From DATMTS01 sp035564555 (GTDB lineage: Bacteria; Actinomycetota; Actinomycetes; Actinomycetales; Microbacteriaceae), in the NCBI GenBank assembly GCA_035564555.1, contig DATMTS010000031.1:58921-122920 (forward strand): a DNA stretch of 64,000 bases. The letters run 5' to 3'. Position numbers and translations under genes: made by a program. Below are positions 27,101 to 34,703 of the stretch, one piece after another. The notes beneath the pieces are model-generated. The model was not told the DNA's origin. It worked only from the letters and a program-made list of their open reading frames with translations, and searched no databases. The first letter of the stretch is position 1, and every line of letters starts with the position of its first letter.

Positions 27101-27650
27101 CGACCCGGTCGCGGGTGTGCATGCCGATCAGCGCCATGAACAACGGGATCAGCGGCAGCGTCGCCACGATGACGGCGGCGCTGAGCCAGTCGGCGAAAAG
27201 GATGCGGGCACCCACCAGCAAGGGCACGGTCGCTGCGTTCACGAGGGCGGGCAGGAACGTCGTGTAGTACGCGTCGAGCTCATCCAGTCCGCCGGTTCCC
27301 AGTGCCGCGGACGAGCCCACCCGCGGGGTCCCTCTGTATAGGAAGGCGTCTGTCAACCGCGCACGCAGACGCTGCTTGACGCCGCTGGCCGTGCGCTCTG
27401 CGGCAGTTCCCAGGCCCCACGCCGCCAGGCCCCGAACGCCTGCGCCGAGCAGGCCGCACGTGACCGCATCCAGCACGGACCGGTGGTCGATCACGCCGAC
27501 GATCCCCTGCGCGAGCGAGTCGGCGACGAGCACCAGACCGAGCGCCTTCAGCGCGCCGAGCGCACCCAACAGCCAGAGTTGAAGTCGCGGCACCTCGGCG
27601 AGCGCCGCGAGCGGCGAGCGCTCCGCAGGCATCCCCGGTCGCGCGGTCAC
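24126..27650 (-). CDS. cydDC: Fused CydD-CydC ABC exporter needed for cytochrome bd
   Basis: CydDC exports thiols (glutathione/cysteine in E. coli) and is needed to assemble cytochrome bd. Here both half-transporters form one 1174-aa chain, as in several actinobacteria. The first half has about six TM helices, Walker [16 protein letters not shown] near residue 362 and signature [16 protein letters not shown]; the second has another membrane domain, Walker [16 protein letters not shown] near residue 980 and signature [16 protein letters not shown], followed by the Walker [16 protein letters not shown] 27650 overlaps the cydB stop by 4 nt. The linker near residues 535-585 is low in complexity. 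Confidence 0.93.
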   Translation of the reverse strand: MTARPGMPAERSPLAALAEVPRLQLWLLGALGALKALGLVLVADSLAQGIVGVIDHRSVLDAVTCGLLGAGVRGLAAWGLGTAAERTASGVKQRLRARLTDAFLYRGTPRVGSSAALGTGGLDELDAYYTTFLPALVNAATVPLLVGARILFADWLSAAVIVATLPLIPLFMALIGMHTRDRVAAATDALGRLSDHLVELARGLPVLVGLGRFTEQSRAMAAISEEYRVASMRTLRTAFLSALALELLSTISVAVVAVFIGIRLLGGGMSLEAGLVALILVPECFAPFREVGAAFHASDAGLEALRRTRALLDAPRAAGVFTRRVARGARARRLTVRYAGRTTPAVHALTFTASAGEITLLDGASGCGKSTVLALLAGRGPALDDTATCTGTIAVEAADRIAWLPQHPHATAQTARDELIVYGARDAGVEAAEDADALLARMRLDPDADPAEFSPGELRRLAFARVLARVTAGATLVLLDEPTAHLDRDAAALVLGELAAMRRRVSVIVASHDPAVHAFVDRIVAIGRTTSGACPTPARTGRSASVQASTQEVHEPLPASREPSPVRPEAYSAGALLPAPLRTRVGADTANGARIALRELATVLRPVAGRFAGALIVGTLATAFAIALTVVSGWLIVRASQEPAIMYLLVAIVGVRFFGIGRAVLRYAERLLTHDAVFRSLTALRVRLWAGLAHRGPAGRASLGAANAVGTLIADADRVRDLTPRVIAAPAVALLSTCGIAVALGLIYPPAGLVVGFLGILALVAAPIASVAVATVAARADESARSRFARSLTGMLAAADDLAGNGVGDVVRSRLSRIDAEAAATARRGARTEAAVAGCIVAAGAAAAVLMLPLTSVAVASGTLDPALVAVLALSPLGLIEPLLEANAAARRWPSLAHVLRGIAPVTADADRADASVRIRSVPGRVQSASGRIEAASPPTAPRGASLRLDDVSYRYPGAAEDAFTGVDALVEPGRRLVVTGPSGSGKSTVLALLLRYLRPTAGRYLIDGTDAAGIPQPDVLRRLAWCPQEGHLFNSTLRANLTIARAREDAPSDEELVSSLRLVGLGEFLDALPAGLDTMVGASGGRLSGGQRQRVAVARTLLRGGDVVLIDEPTAHLDEQASRELMRDLRSALAGRTTVLVTHHPEEVDAADRVLRLGRPTGVTVPAVVGGRP

Positions 27651-28684
27651 TGGCGTGCCTTAACCGCGGGTTCCACGGGTCGCGCCGGCGGGATGCTTCC
27701 TCCCCCGACCCGTTTGCGGAACACCCAGTACGTCCAGGCCTGGTAGGCGAGCACGAGCGGGATGCCGAACGCGGCGACGACGGACATCACGCCCAGCGTG
27801 TACGGCGAGCTCGACGCGTTCTGCACCGTCAGGTCGTACCCGGCCGAGATCGTCGAGGGCAGCACGGCCGGATACACGTTCGCGAAGATCGACGCCGCGC
27901 CGAACAGCAGGAACATCCCGATGCCGGCGAACGCCCTGCCCTCGCGGTCGCGGAGCGCCGAACGCCACGCCCATCCGGCGCACGCGAACCCAGCGGCGAC
28001 GAGCAGCCAGGTGAACGCCTTGCCGTTCAGTACCTGCACCCCGATGACCCAGAGCGCCATCGGCAGCAACGCCGGCAGCGACCAGCGCACGACGAACCGC
28101 CGTGCTCTGACCCGAACCGCTCCCTCGGTCTTCAACGCCAGGAAGGCCGCGGAGTGAGCCAGACAGAACCCGACGACGGCGAGCCCGCCGATCAGCGCCC
28201 AGCCGTTCAGCCAGCCGAAGGCCCCGCCTTCGCCGTCGCCGTTCGCGTCGACCGGCAGGCCTGTCGTGGTGAGCGTGAGCATGGCGCCGACGCCGAAAGC
28301 CGAGACCAGCGAGCCGACGCCGAGCGCTGCGTCCCACCCTCGCCGCCACCGAGCGGAGTGCCCCTTGCCGCGGTACTCGATGGCGACGGCACGGAAGATC
28401 AGTCCGAGCAGCACCAGCACGAGCGGCACGTACAGCGTGGAGAACAACGACGCGTACCAGAACGGGAAGGCGGCGAAGGTGGCTCCTGCCGCGGTGATCA
28501 GCCAGACCTCGTTGCCGTCCCACACCGGGCCGATGGTATTCAGCATCACGCGGCGATCCGTGTCGGATCGGGTCGAGAACAGCAGATGCATGCCGACGCC
28601 CAGGTCGAAGCCCTCCAGGAACAGGTAGCCGCCCCAGAGCACGGCGATCAGCACGAACCACAGCGTGGGCAGGAATGCCTCCAT
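27647..28684 (-). CDS. cydB: Cytochrome bd oxidase subunit II
   Basis: Membrane subunit of the quinol oxidase that reduces oxygen at high affinity. The 345-aa protein has eight or nine TM helices and starts MEAFLPTLWFVLIAVLWGGYL-type, with the subunit II motif EGFDLGVGMHLLF near residue 24 and GPVWDGNEVWLITAAGA near residue 52. ATG 28684 was chosen for the typical N-terminus and its ribosome site AAAGGAGACTGTC. It lies 13 bp after cydA and overlaps cydDC. Confidence 0.95.
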   Translation of the reverse strand: MEAFLPTLWFVLIAVLWGGYLFLEGFDLGVGMHLLFSTRSDTDRRVMLNTIGPVWDGNEVWLITAAGATFAAFPFWYASLFSTLYVPLVLVLLGLIFRAVAIEYRGKGHSARWRRGWDAALGVGSLVSAFGVGAMLTLTTTGLPVDANGDGEGGAFGWLNGWALIGGLAVVGFCLAHSAAFLALKTEGAVRVRARRFVVRWSLPALLPMALWVIGVQVLNGKAFTWLLVAAGFACAGWAWRSALRDREGRAFAGIGMFLLFGAASIFANVYPAVLPSTISAGYDLTVQNASSSPYTLGVMSVVAAFGIPLVLAYQAWTYWVFRKRVGGGSIPPARPVEPAVKARQ

Positions 28685-28697
28685 GACAGTCTCCTTT

Positions 28698-30281
28698 TCA
28701 GTACGCGAACGAGAGCACGTCGTCGGATGCCGGTTGGCCGGGTGCACGCGGCGGCTCGGCGAGTTCCGGGATGGCGCTCGCAACGCCGCCGCGCACGTAC
28801 TTCACGACCAGCCGCACCTCGAACACCAGGAGCACGGCGTACACGCTCGACAATGCGATCAGCGAGAACAGGATCTCGCCGAAGCTCACTCCGGGCGAGA
28901 CGGCGGCGGCGGTGAACATGAAGACGCCGTCGATGCCTCCCGGCGTCGGGTTCGGAGCCACGACGAACGGCTGGCGTCCCATCTCGGTGAAGATCCAGCC
29001 GGCGGAATTCGCCGCGAACGGCGCGAAGATGCCGGTGACCGCGAGCAACATCAGCTGCTTCGACAACGGAACCGTGCCGCGCCGTGTGATCCACAGCGCC
29101 ACAAGCGCGGCGAACGCGGCGAGGGCTCCGAACAAGATCATCAAGCGGAAGCCCCAGTACGTGACGGCCATGATCGGCACGTAGCTGATCTTCTCCCCGG
29201 CGCGCGAGCCGTAGAGCGGATTGTCGGGCAGGTGCGTGCCGTACTTCTGCTGATACTCCGGCAGCAGCTCGTTCACGCCCTTGACCGGCGTGTTGAAGTC
29301 GCCATTGGCCAGGAAGCCGAGAACGCCGGGTATCTCGAACACCCCCACCACGCCCTTGCAGTCCCGCGAGCCGGGGTCGCCGATCGACAGCACCGAGAAA
29401 CTCGTGCCGGTGTGGCACGCCGCCTCCGCCGCCGCCATCTTCATCGGCTGCTGCACGAACATCAGCCGCGCTTGCGCGTCGCCGGTGATGGCGACTCCGG
29501 CGAACGCGATGATCGCCGTCACCGCGCCGATGCGTAGCGAGGTGATCCAGACGCGGTGATCGCCCTTGTCGCGTCCCGGGATGCCCGGGGCCTCCCCTAC
29601 GATCACGCGCCCGCCGGTGCCCACTGTGTCGATGCCGTCGCGGCGACGCTGCCACAGCTGGTACCAGGCGATGCCCAGCAGAAAGGCCCCGCCGACAGCG
29701 AACGAGCCGAAGATCGTGTGCGTGAAGGCGGCGACGGCTGTGTTGTTGCCCAGCACCGCCCAGATGTCGGTCATCACCGGCCGACCGTGCTGCAGCTTCA
29801 CGCCGACCGGATGCTGCATCCAGGAGTTCGCCGCGATGATGAAGTAGGCCGAGACGACCGACCCTGCGACGGCCAGCCACAGGCAGGCGAGGTGGATCTT
29901 CTTCGGCAGCTTGCCCCAGCCGAAGATCCACAGGCCGAGGAAGGTCGACTCGACGAAGAACGCGAGCAGCGCCTCCATCGCCAGCGGAGCGCCGAAGACG
30001 TCACCGACGAACCGGCTGTATTCGCTCCATGCCAGCCCGAACTGGAACTCTTGCACGATGCCGGTGGCCACGCCCATGATGAAGTTGATCAGGTAGAGCT
30101 TTCCCCAGAACTTCGTCATGCGGTAGTAGCGCTCGTCGCCGCTGCGGTTCCAGGCGGTCTGCATCAGCGCGACCAGCGGTCCGAGCCCGATCGTGAGCGG
30201 CACCATCCAGAAGTGATAGACCGTCGTGATGCCGAATTGCCAGCGCGCGATCAGCAGCGGATCGAGGTCCATGGGATGCAT
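28698..30281 (-). CDS. cydA: Cytochrome bd oxidase subunit I
   Basis: Carries hemes b558, b595 and d. The 527-aa protein has about nine TM helices; WQFGITTVYHFWMVPLT near residue 14 holds a conserved heme-ligand histidine, FFVESTFLGLWIFGW near residue 108 and HTIFGSFAVGGAF near residue 188 are other core helices. Upstream GGAGG at 30288-30292 suits ATG 30281 better than the ATG at 30272. First gene of cydA-cydB-cydDC. Three dyad operators lie in the 91-bp gap to the divergent blaI-type gene, the nearest 19 bp upstream of this start, so the operon is likely repressed by that regulator (inference). Confidence 0.96.
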   Translation of the reverse strand: MHPMDLDPLLIARWQFGITTVYHFWMVPLTIGLGPLVALMQTAWNRSGDERYYRMTKFWGKLYLINFIMGVATGIVQEFQFGLAWSEYSRFVGDVFGAPLAMEALLAFFVESTFLGLWIFGWGKLPKKIHLACLWLAVAGSVVSAYFIIAANSWMQHPVGVKLQHGRPVMTDIWAVLGNNTAVAAFTHTIFGSFAVGGAFLLGIAWYQLWQRRRDGIDTVGTGGRVIVGEAPGIPGRDKGDHRVWITSLRIGAVTAIIAFAGVAITGDAQARLMFVQQPMKMAAAEAACHTGTSFSVLSIGDPGSRDCKGVVGVFEIPGVLGFLANGDFNTPVKGVNELLPEYQQKYGTHLPDNPLYGSRAGEKISYVPIMAVTYWGFRLMILFGALAAFAALVALWITRRGTVPLSKQLMLLAVTGIFAPFAANSAGWIFTEMGRQPFVVAPNPTPGGIDGVFMFTAAAVSPGVSFGEILFSLIALSSVYAVLLVFEVRLVVKYVRGGVASAIPELAEPPRAPGQPASDDVLSFAY

Positions 30282-30299
30282 CGGATGCCTCCAGTCGAT

Positions 30300-30316
30300 T
30301 TCTACCTGGTGTAGAA
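30300..30316. promoter_or_regulatory. BlaI-type operator, site 1 (cydA-proximal)
   Basis: TTCTAC-N5-GTAGAA dyad, 17 bp, perfect half-sites, 19 bp upstream of the cydA start. It is one of three near-identical sites with centres 24-25 bp apart. BlaI/MecI/CopY proteins bind such dyads as dimers. Confidence 0.8.
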
Positions 30317-30324
30317 CGGTTTAT

Positions 30325-30341
30325 TTCTACCACGTGTAGAA
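30325..30341. promoter_or_regulatory. BlaI-type operator, site 2 (middle)
   Basis: TTCTAC-CACGT-GTAGAA. This is the most symmetric of the three sites, since the core CACGTG is itself palindromic. It is placed 25 bp from site 1 and 24 bp from site 3. Confidence 0.8.
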
Positions 30342-30348
30342 CTCATAT

Positions 30349-30365
30349 TTCTACATTGAGTAGAA
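30349..30365. promoter_or_regulatory. BlaI-type operator, site 3, overlapping the regulator promoter
   Basis: TTCTAC-ATTGA-GTAGAA. Its right half-site overlaps the TAGAAT -10 candidate (30361-30366) of the regulator gene, so binding should block that promoter and give autorepression. Confidence 0.8.
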
Positions 30366-30366
30366 T
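30361..30366 (+). promoter_or_regulatory. Candidate -10 of a leaderless blaI-type promoter
   Basis: TAGAAT is followed by six bases and then GTG 30373, which predicts a leaderless transcript. It is embedded in operator site 3. Confidence 0.55.
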
Positions 30367-30372
30367 CCAGGT

Positions 30373-30729
30373 GTGGCGACTCTCGGAGATCTCGAACGCA
30401 GCATCATGGACCTGCTCTGGGATGCGAGCGAACCGCTGTCTGCCGCCGATCTGCGCGACACCCTGACAGAGCACGAACGTGGCAAGCCGCTCGCGCTGAC
30501 GACGGTGCTCACGGTGCTCTCCCGTCTGGAGGCCAAGCAGTTCGTGACCCGCGATCGTGAGGTGCGTCCGCACCTCTACGAGGCATCCACCACTCGAGCG
30601 GAGCACATGGCGGAGTTGATGCACGAGGTGCTCGGCTCCGCGCCCGATCGTGAGGCCGTGCTTGCGCGGTTCGTCGGACAGGTCTCTCCCGGCGAGGCCG
30701 AGCAACTGCGCCGTCTGCTCGGAGCCTGA
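30373..30729 (+). CDS. BlaI/MecI/CopY-family transcriptional repressor
   Basis: A 118-aa winged-helix repressor. The DNA-binding part is residues 1-75 (GDLERSIMDLLWDASEPLSA and TTVLTVLSRLEAKQFV), followed by a dimerisation helix. Family members bind dyads as dimers and are inactivated when a partner M56 protease cleaves them; such a gene follows 17 bp downstream. Start GTG 30373 lacks a ribosome site, fitting leaderless translation. The three operators upstream lie between it and cydA, so it probably represses both itself and the cytochrome bd operon. No beta-lactamase or mec gene is near. Confidence 0.92.
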   Translation: MATLGDLERSIMDLLWDASEPLSAADLRDTLTEHERGKPLALTTVLTVLSRLEAKQFVTRDREVRPHLYEASTTRAEHMAELMHEVLGSAPDREAVLARFVGQVSPGEAEQLRRLLGA

Positions 30730-30746
30730 GAGAGACCGGAGCAGGG

Positions 30747-31787
30747 ATGCTGCTGACCTCCGCTCTGCTGGCGGTGCTCGCCGTACTGCTGGCGTGGCCG
30801 GTTCCGATCGTCTTGGCGAGTGCGCAGTGGCCTGCCGCCGCCCCGGGAGTCGTGCTGCTGCTGTGGCAGGCGATCGCGCTGGCAGGCGGGCTGTCGATGA
30901 TCGGTGCTCTGCTGACCGCCGGACTGGCAGCGTTCGGAGACACACTGCCCAGCGCGCTTGCCCGGTTCGGGCACAATCTGTTCTCCGGATCATTGCCCGC
31001 CGACGCCACGTTCCCCGAGATGTTCGCGCTGGCCGGTGCGATTCTGCTCGCTGTGCACCTCGTGCTGAACCTCGCCCTGACCGTGGTGCGCACGGAACGC
31101 CAGCGGCGCCGGCATCTGCAGCTGGTGCGGTTGCTCAGCGCGCCGATGCCCGACCGACCCGGCATGCGCCTGATCGATCACGCGGCCCCGGTCGCGTACT
31201 GCCTGCCCGGATCGGCGCGCTCGATCACCGTGCTGTCAGCCGGTCTCGTCGCATTGCTCGACGACGACCAGTTGCGGGCGGTGATCGCGCACGAGCGGGC
31301 ACACGTGTCGCAGCGGCATCACCTGGTGCTGATCGCATTCCGCGCCTGGAGCAGCGCTCTGCCCTGGTTCCCGATCACCACGCGGGCTCGGGATGCTGTC
31401 GGCGTGCTCGTGGAGATGCTCGCCGATGATCGCGCCCGCAAGCAGGTGCCCGACGACGTGCTCGCCGCGACGGTGGTGCGCGTGGCGCTGGAGGGCGCAG
31501 ACCCGGATGCCGCCGGAGCGAGTGCCGGAGCGGGCATCGGAGCGAGTGCCGGCGGATGGGCTTCCGGTCTGGATGCGGCACCCATGCCTCGGGGAGCAGG
31601 GTCAGGCGTGGGGTCGCCGGCGGTTTTCGGGCTGCCGGGATCCGATCTGGCGTTCGTTCAACGCCGCCTGAACCGCTTGAGCAGGCCCCGGTTGCCCGTC
31701 TCGGCGCGAGCCGGGATCGCGGCCATCGCCGTAGCATTGGTGCTCGTTCCGACCGCGATGCTGGTGCTGCCGGCATCCGGGGTCTGA
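30747..31787 (+). CDS. M56-family membrane metalloprotease (BlaR1-like, no sensor domain)
   Basis: The 346-aa product has three or four N-terminal TM segments, then a zinc-protease motif AHERAH near residue 179 (HExxH type), followed by more hydrophobic helices and an Ala/Gly-rich region near residues 255-285. M56 proteins cleave the paired BlaI repressor; classical BlaR1 also has a C-terminal penicillin-binding sensor, which is missing here, so the signal is unknown. A terminal TM helix closes the protein. Paired with the repressor gene (17 bp gap), as in mycobacterial blaI-blaR loci. Confidence 0.87.
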   Translation: MLLTSALLAVLAVLLAWPVPIVLASAQWPAAAPGVVLLLWQAIALAGGLSMIGALLTAGLAAFGDTLPSALARFGHNLFSGSLPADATFPEMFALAGAILLAVHLVLNLALTVVRTERQRRRHLQLVRLLSAPMPDRPGMRLIDHAAPVAYCLPGSARSITVLSAGLVALLDDDQLRAVIAHERAHVSQRHHLVLIAFRAWSSALPWFPITTRARDAVGVLVEMLADDRARKQVPDDVLAATVVRVALEGADPDAAGASAGAGIGASAGGWASGLDAAPMPRGAGSGVGSPAVFGLPGSDLAFVQRRLNRLSRPRLPVSARAGIAAIAVALVLVPTAMLVLPASGV

Positions 31788-31888
31788 GCGCTTCCCCCGT
31801 CGCGTCGAGCGGTGTCGGGCCGTTTCGAGCCGCAGGCGCCGCCCCGCAGGCGCCCCCCCGCAGAACGTCCCTCCTTGACGCGCCAGCT

Positions 31889-31950
31889 CAGAGAAGGAAT
31901 TCCGGGAGCGCGTTTCTGGATAGGTGTCCTTGGAAGGCGTTCCTTCTCTG
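31889..31950. repeat. 11-bp inverted repeat with 40-nt loop
   Basis: CAGAGAAGGAA at 31889-31899 pairs with TTCCTTCTCTG at 31940-31950. Related TCCTTGGAAGG lies in between at 31927-31937. Confidence 0.6.
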
Positions 31951-31986
31951 AAGGTTCTGAAGGCATTCCTCCCCGTCTGCGCTTCT

Positions 31987-32064
31987 TCCTTGAAGGATCC
32001 CTCCTTGAAGGATCCCTCCTTGAAGGCATCCCTCCTTGAAGGCATCTCCCCGGAAGGCATCTCC
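31987..32064. repeat. Tandem array of palindromic TCCTTGAAGG units
   Basis: Four clear copies start at 31987, 32002, 32017 and 32033 (periods 15, 15 and 16 bp), with a fifth degenerate copy. Each unit is a small dyad (TCCTT/AAGGA around one base). Confidence 0.85.
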
Positions 32065-32134
32065 CAACCGAACCACTTTCGTTCAATCGAACCGCAAACG
32101 TTCCTGGTTCGATTGAACGAAAGTGGTTCGGTTG
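32065..32134. repeat. Perfect 29-bp inverted repeat with 12-nt loop
   Basis: Arms 32065-32093 and 32106-32134 are exact reverse complements; the loop is GCAAACGTTCCT. The arms are clearly poorer in G+C than the surroundings. It lies 137 bp beyond the coaE stop and 277 bp beyond the M56 gene stop. It may be an unusually strong terminator, an mRNA end protector or a remnant of a small mobile repeat. Confidence 0.9.
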
Positions 32135-32271
32135 AGGCGTGCAGGTGCGCGTGCGGATGCGGCGACGTTACCCATGCCGGTGCGCGCGTGCGGGTGCGGG
32201 TTCGATCGGGGCGTTGCGCGCGGGCGGGTACTCGTACGGCGTGCGGGAGGAGCCGCCCTGAGGGGGCCTGC

Positions 32272-32877
32272 CTACGCAGGACGCAGGTCGTGCCAGAAGG
32301 CATCGGTGCGTTCTATGGTCTGCTCGAGTGTGCCGTTGGCGTCGATGACATCGTCGGCGACGGCGAGCCGTTGCTCGTCGTCGGCCTGGGCAGCGACTCG
32401 ACGCTCGGCCTCCTCCCGGCTCATGCCGCGCAACTCGATGAGCCGGCGGATGCGTTCGTGCCGGTCGGCGTGCACGACGAGCACGCGGTCGAAGTGCAGC
32501 GGGCGTTGCTCGCTCGCCTCGACCAGCAGGGGCACGTCGTAGACCACGACGGCATTCGGATCGTTCCGCTCGGCCTCGTCGAAGCGCTGTTTCGCGAGCC
32601 GCCACACGGCTGGGTGGGTGATCGCGTTGAGTTCCAGCCTGCTGCGTTCGTCAGTGAAGACGATGGCGCCGAGCGCGGCCCGGTCCAGTCGTCCTTCGGG
32701 GGTGATCACCGACGGTCCGAAGTGCTCCTTGATCGTCTGCAGCGCCGGCATCCCGGGCTCGACGACCTCGCGCGCGAGCACGTCGGCATCCACGAGCACG
32801 GCGCCATGTTCCACGAGGCGCGCGGCGACGGTCGACTTGCCAGAGGCGATGCCGCCGGTGAGCGCGATCAGGAGCAC
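32272..32877 (-). CDS. coaE: Dephospho-CoA kinase
   Basis: Phosphorylates dephospho-CoA in the last step of CoA synthesis. The 201-aa product begins LLIALTGGIASGKST with the P-loop at residues 8-15 and has DADVLAREVV near residue 33 and VVYDVPLLVEA near residue 113. GTG 32877 is the first sensible start; upstream in-frame codons run through a repeat-like sequence. A TAGGCT hexamer 7 nt before it and no ribosome site suggest leaderless translation. It is downstream of rpsA, a common actinobacterial pairing, but separated by a terminator. Confidence 0.94.
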   Translation of the reverse strand: MLLIALTGGIASGKSTVAARLVEHGAVLVDADVLAREVVEPGMPALQTIKEHFGPSVITPEGRLDRAALGAIVFTDERSRLELNAITHPAVWRLAKQRFDEAERNDPNAVVVYDVPLLVEASEQRPLHFDRVLVVHADRHERIRRLIELRGMSREEAERRVAAQADDEQRLAVADDVIDANGTLEQTIERTDAFWHDLRPA

Positions 32878-32884
32878 GCCCGCC

Positions 32885-32890
32885 AGCCTA
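32885..32890 (-). promoter_or_regulatory. Candidate -10 of a leaderless coaE promoter
   Basis: TAGGCT on the minus strand ends 7 nt before the GTG start of coaE, with no Shine-Dalgarno. Confidence 0.5.
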
Positions 32891-32898
32891 CCGGCGGC

Positions 32899-32940
32899 GG
32901 GTCTCGATACGCGTGCTCGTTCCTCGCTCGCTACTCGACC
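32899..32940. repeat. Intergenic repeat-like motif (GTCTCGATACG...CTACTCGACC)
   Basis: A 42-bp stretch with imperfect dyad ends (GGTCTCGATAC versus GCTACTCGACC) resembles a short dispersed intergenic element I recall from Microbacteriaceae genomes. Only one copy is in this window, so its repeated nature rests on recollection. Confidence 0.45.
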
Positions 32941-32955
32941 AACAGATGTCACGAA

Positions 32956-32993
32956 CGCAACGGCCGGATCCCCGAAGGGACCCGGCCGTTGCG
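32956..32993 (-). terminator. Intrinsic terminator of rpsA
   Basis: Perfect 12-bp stem (32956-32967 with 32982-32993), with extra C/G pairing in the 14-nt loop region. It starts 11 bp after the rpsA stop. Confidence 0.8.
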
Positions 32994-33003
32994 TGCTGTG
33001 TGA

Positions 33004-34458
33004 CTAGGAGTTGCTGGAGAGCTTCTCGCGGAGCGCCGCGAGGGACTCGTCGTCGGCGAGAGTGCCGGCGCCGTTGGAGTCGCTGGAGAACGACGAGCCG
33101 GCGGAAGCGGCGGACGACTGCGCCGCCTCTTCCTCCAGACCGCGAGCGACCTGCTTCTTGTGGGCCTCCCAGCGAGCCTGGGCGGCAGCGTAGTCCTGCT
33201 CCCACTTCTCGCGCTGGGCCTCGAAGCCTTCCTTCCACTCGTTGGTCTCCGGGTCGAAGCCCTCGGGGTACTTGTAGTTGCCCTGGTCGTCGTACTCGGT
33301 GAGCATGCCGTACAGCGCCGGGTCGAACTCGGTGCCCTCGGGGTCGACGCCCTCGTTCGCCTGCTTCAGCGACAGCGAGATGCGGCGGCGCTCCAGGTCG
33401 ATGTCGATGACCTTGACGAAGACCTCTTCGCCGACGGACACGACCTGCTCCGCGAGCTCGACGTGCTTTCCGCTGAGCTCGGAGATGTGCACCAGACCCT
33501 CGATGCCGTCCGCGACACGCACGAAGGCGCCGAACGGAACGAGCTTGGTGACCTTGCCCGGAGCGACCTGACCGATCGCGTGGGTGCGGGCGAAGACCTG
33601 CCACGGGTCCTCCTGGGTCGCCTTGAGCGACAGCGAGACGCGCTCGCGGTCCAGGTCGACCTCGAGGATCTCGACGGTGACCTCCTGGCCGACCTCGACG
33701 ACCTCGCTGGCATGCTCGATGTGCTTCCAGCTGAGTTCGGAGACGTGCACCAGACCGTCGACGCCGCCCAGATCGACGAATGCGCCGAAGTTGACGATCG
33801 ACGATACGACGCCCTTGCGCACCTGACCCTTGTGCAGGTTGTTCAGGAACGTCGTGCGCGACTCGGACTGGGTCTGCTCGAGCAGAGCGCGGCGCGACAG
33901 CACGACGTTGTTGCGGTTCTTGTCGAGTTCCAGGATCTTGGCCTCGATCTCCTGGCCCAGGTACGGGGTCAGGTCGCGGACGCGGCGCAACTCGATGAGA
34001 GACGCCGGCAGGAAGCCGCGGAGACCGATGTCGACGATCAGGCCGCCCTTGACGACCTCGATGACCTGACCGGTCACGACGCCGTCGGTTTCCTTGATCT
34101 TCTCCACATCCCCCCAGGCGCGCTCGTACTGCGCACGCTTCTTGGAGAGGATCAGACGGCCTTCCTTGTCCTCCTTCTGAAGGACCAGGGCCTCGACGGT
34201 GTCACCGACGCCGACGACCTCGCTGGGGTCGACGTCGTGCTTGATGGAAAGTTCGCGCGAGGGGATGACACCCTCGGTCTTGTAACCGACGTCGAGCAGA
34301 ACCTCGTCGCGGTCGATCTTGACGACGGTGCCTTCGATGAGGTCGCCATCGTTGAAGAACTTCAGAGTCTTCTCGACCGCGGCAAGAAAATCTTCAGCAG
34401 AGCCGATGTCGTTGATCGCGACCTGCTTGGTTGCCTTGTCGGTCGTTGCGGTTGTCAT
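33004..34458 (-). CDS. rpsA: 30S ribosomal protein S1
   Basis: Binds mRNA on the small subunit. The 484-aa product has four S1 OB-fold domains at about residues 37-108, 125-190, 210-280 and 296-365, the last two with the strongest motifs (VNFGAFVDLGGVDGLVHVSE and LVPFGAFVRVADGIEGLVHI). An acidic, aromatic then Ser/Ala-rich tail follows. Four domains is the usual number in Actinobacteria, versus six in E. coli. ATG 34458 gives the standard N-terminus; the frame is open upstream but unsupported. A promoter and 5' hairpin lie about 90 nt upstream. Confidence 0.96.
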   Translation of the reverse strand: MTTATTDKATKQVAINDIGSAEDFLAAVEKTLKFFNDGDLIEGTVVKIDRDEVLLDVGYKTEGVIPSRELSIKHDVDPSEVVGVGDTVEALVLQKEDKEGRLILSKKRAQYERAWGDVEKIKETDGVVTGQVIEVVKGGLIVDIGLRGFLPASLIELRRVRDLTPYLGQEIEAKILELDKNRNNVVLSRRALLEQTQSESRTTFLNNLHKGQVRKGVVSSIVNFGAFVDLGGVDGLVHVSELSWKHIEHASEVVEVGQEVTVEILEVDLDRERVSLSLKATQEDPWQVFARTHAIGQVAPGKVTKLVPFGAFVRVADGIEGLVHISELSGKHVELAEQVVSVGEEVFVKVIDIDLERRRISLSLKQANEGVDPEGTEFDPALYGMLTEYDDQGNYKYPEGFDPETNEWKEGFEAQREKWEQDYAAAQARWEAHKKQVARGLEEEAAQSSAASAGSSFSSDSNGAGTLADDESLAALREKLSSNS

Positions 34459-34535
34459 TGAGTGGGTGCTCCAGTGTGGACATGAATCAGGCCCGAGTCG
34501 AAGTGTGTTGCTTCGCCCCAGGCAGGCGAATAGGA

Positions 34536-34551
34536 CGTCACAAACGTGACG
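34536..34551 (-). promoter_or_regulatory. Dyad at the predicted rpsA transcription start
   Basis: CGTCAC-AAAC-GTGACG, 6-bp perfect arms. It lies where the -10 at 34556-34561 would place +1, so it could be an operator or a 5'-end hairpin of the rpsA mRNA. Confidence 0.5.
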
Positions 34552-34555
34552 GTCC

Positions 34556-34585
34556 ATCCTAGCCGTTTTTCGGCAAGGCCCGCAA
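34556..34585 (-). promoter_or_regulatory. Candidate rpsA promoter
   Basis: TTGCGG (34580-34585) and TAGGAT (34556-34561) on the minus strand are 18 bp apart, giving a leader of about 90 nt before rpsA. Confidence 0.5.
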
Positions 34586-34703
34586 CGACGGCGGAAGTGC
34601 GGCCGGGTGGCCGTGGAAGTGCGGCGAGGTCGCCGCAAGGGGGTGGCGAGCCGAGGCCGAGCCGTGTTTAGACTCGCAGACGATCGACGAAGGAAGACAG
34701 GAG

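Larger units (their letters stand above)
31788..32271. other. Gene-free, repeat-rich stretch between M56 gene and coaE
   Basis: This 484-bp region contains no convincing gene. It holds an 11-bp inverted repeat, a tandem array of TCCTTGAAGG units and a perfect 29-bp inverted repeat, listed separately. Long open frames crossing it are low-complexity products of the repeats. The genes on both sides converge here, so termination is a plausible role for at least part of it. Confidence 0.7.

Noticed and set aside
32065..32134. A LexA (SOS) box within the long hairpin
   Set aside because: GAAC and GTTC in the loop area are 7 bp apart, not the 4 bp expected of actinobacterial LexA sites, and no repair gene starts there.
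31924..33003. A plus-strand frame through the repeat region
   Set aside because: Its start is a translation of the TCCTTGAAGG repeats and the rest is antisense to coaE.
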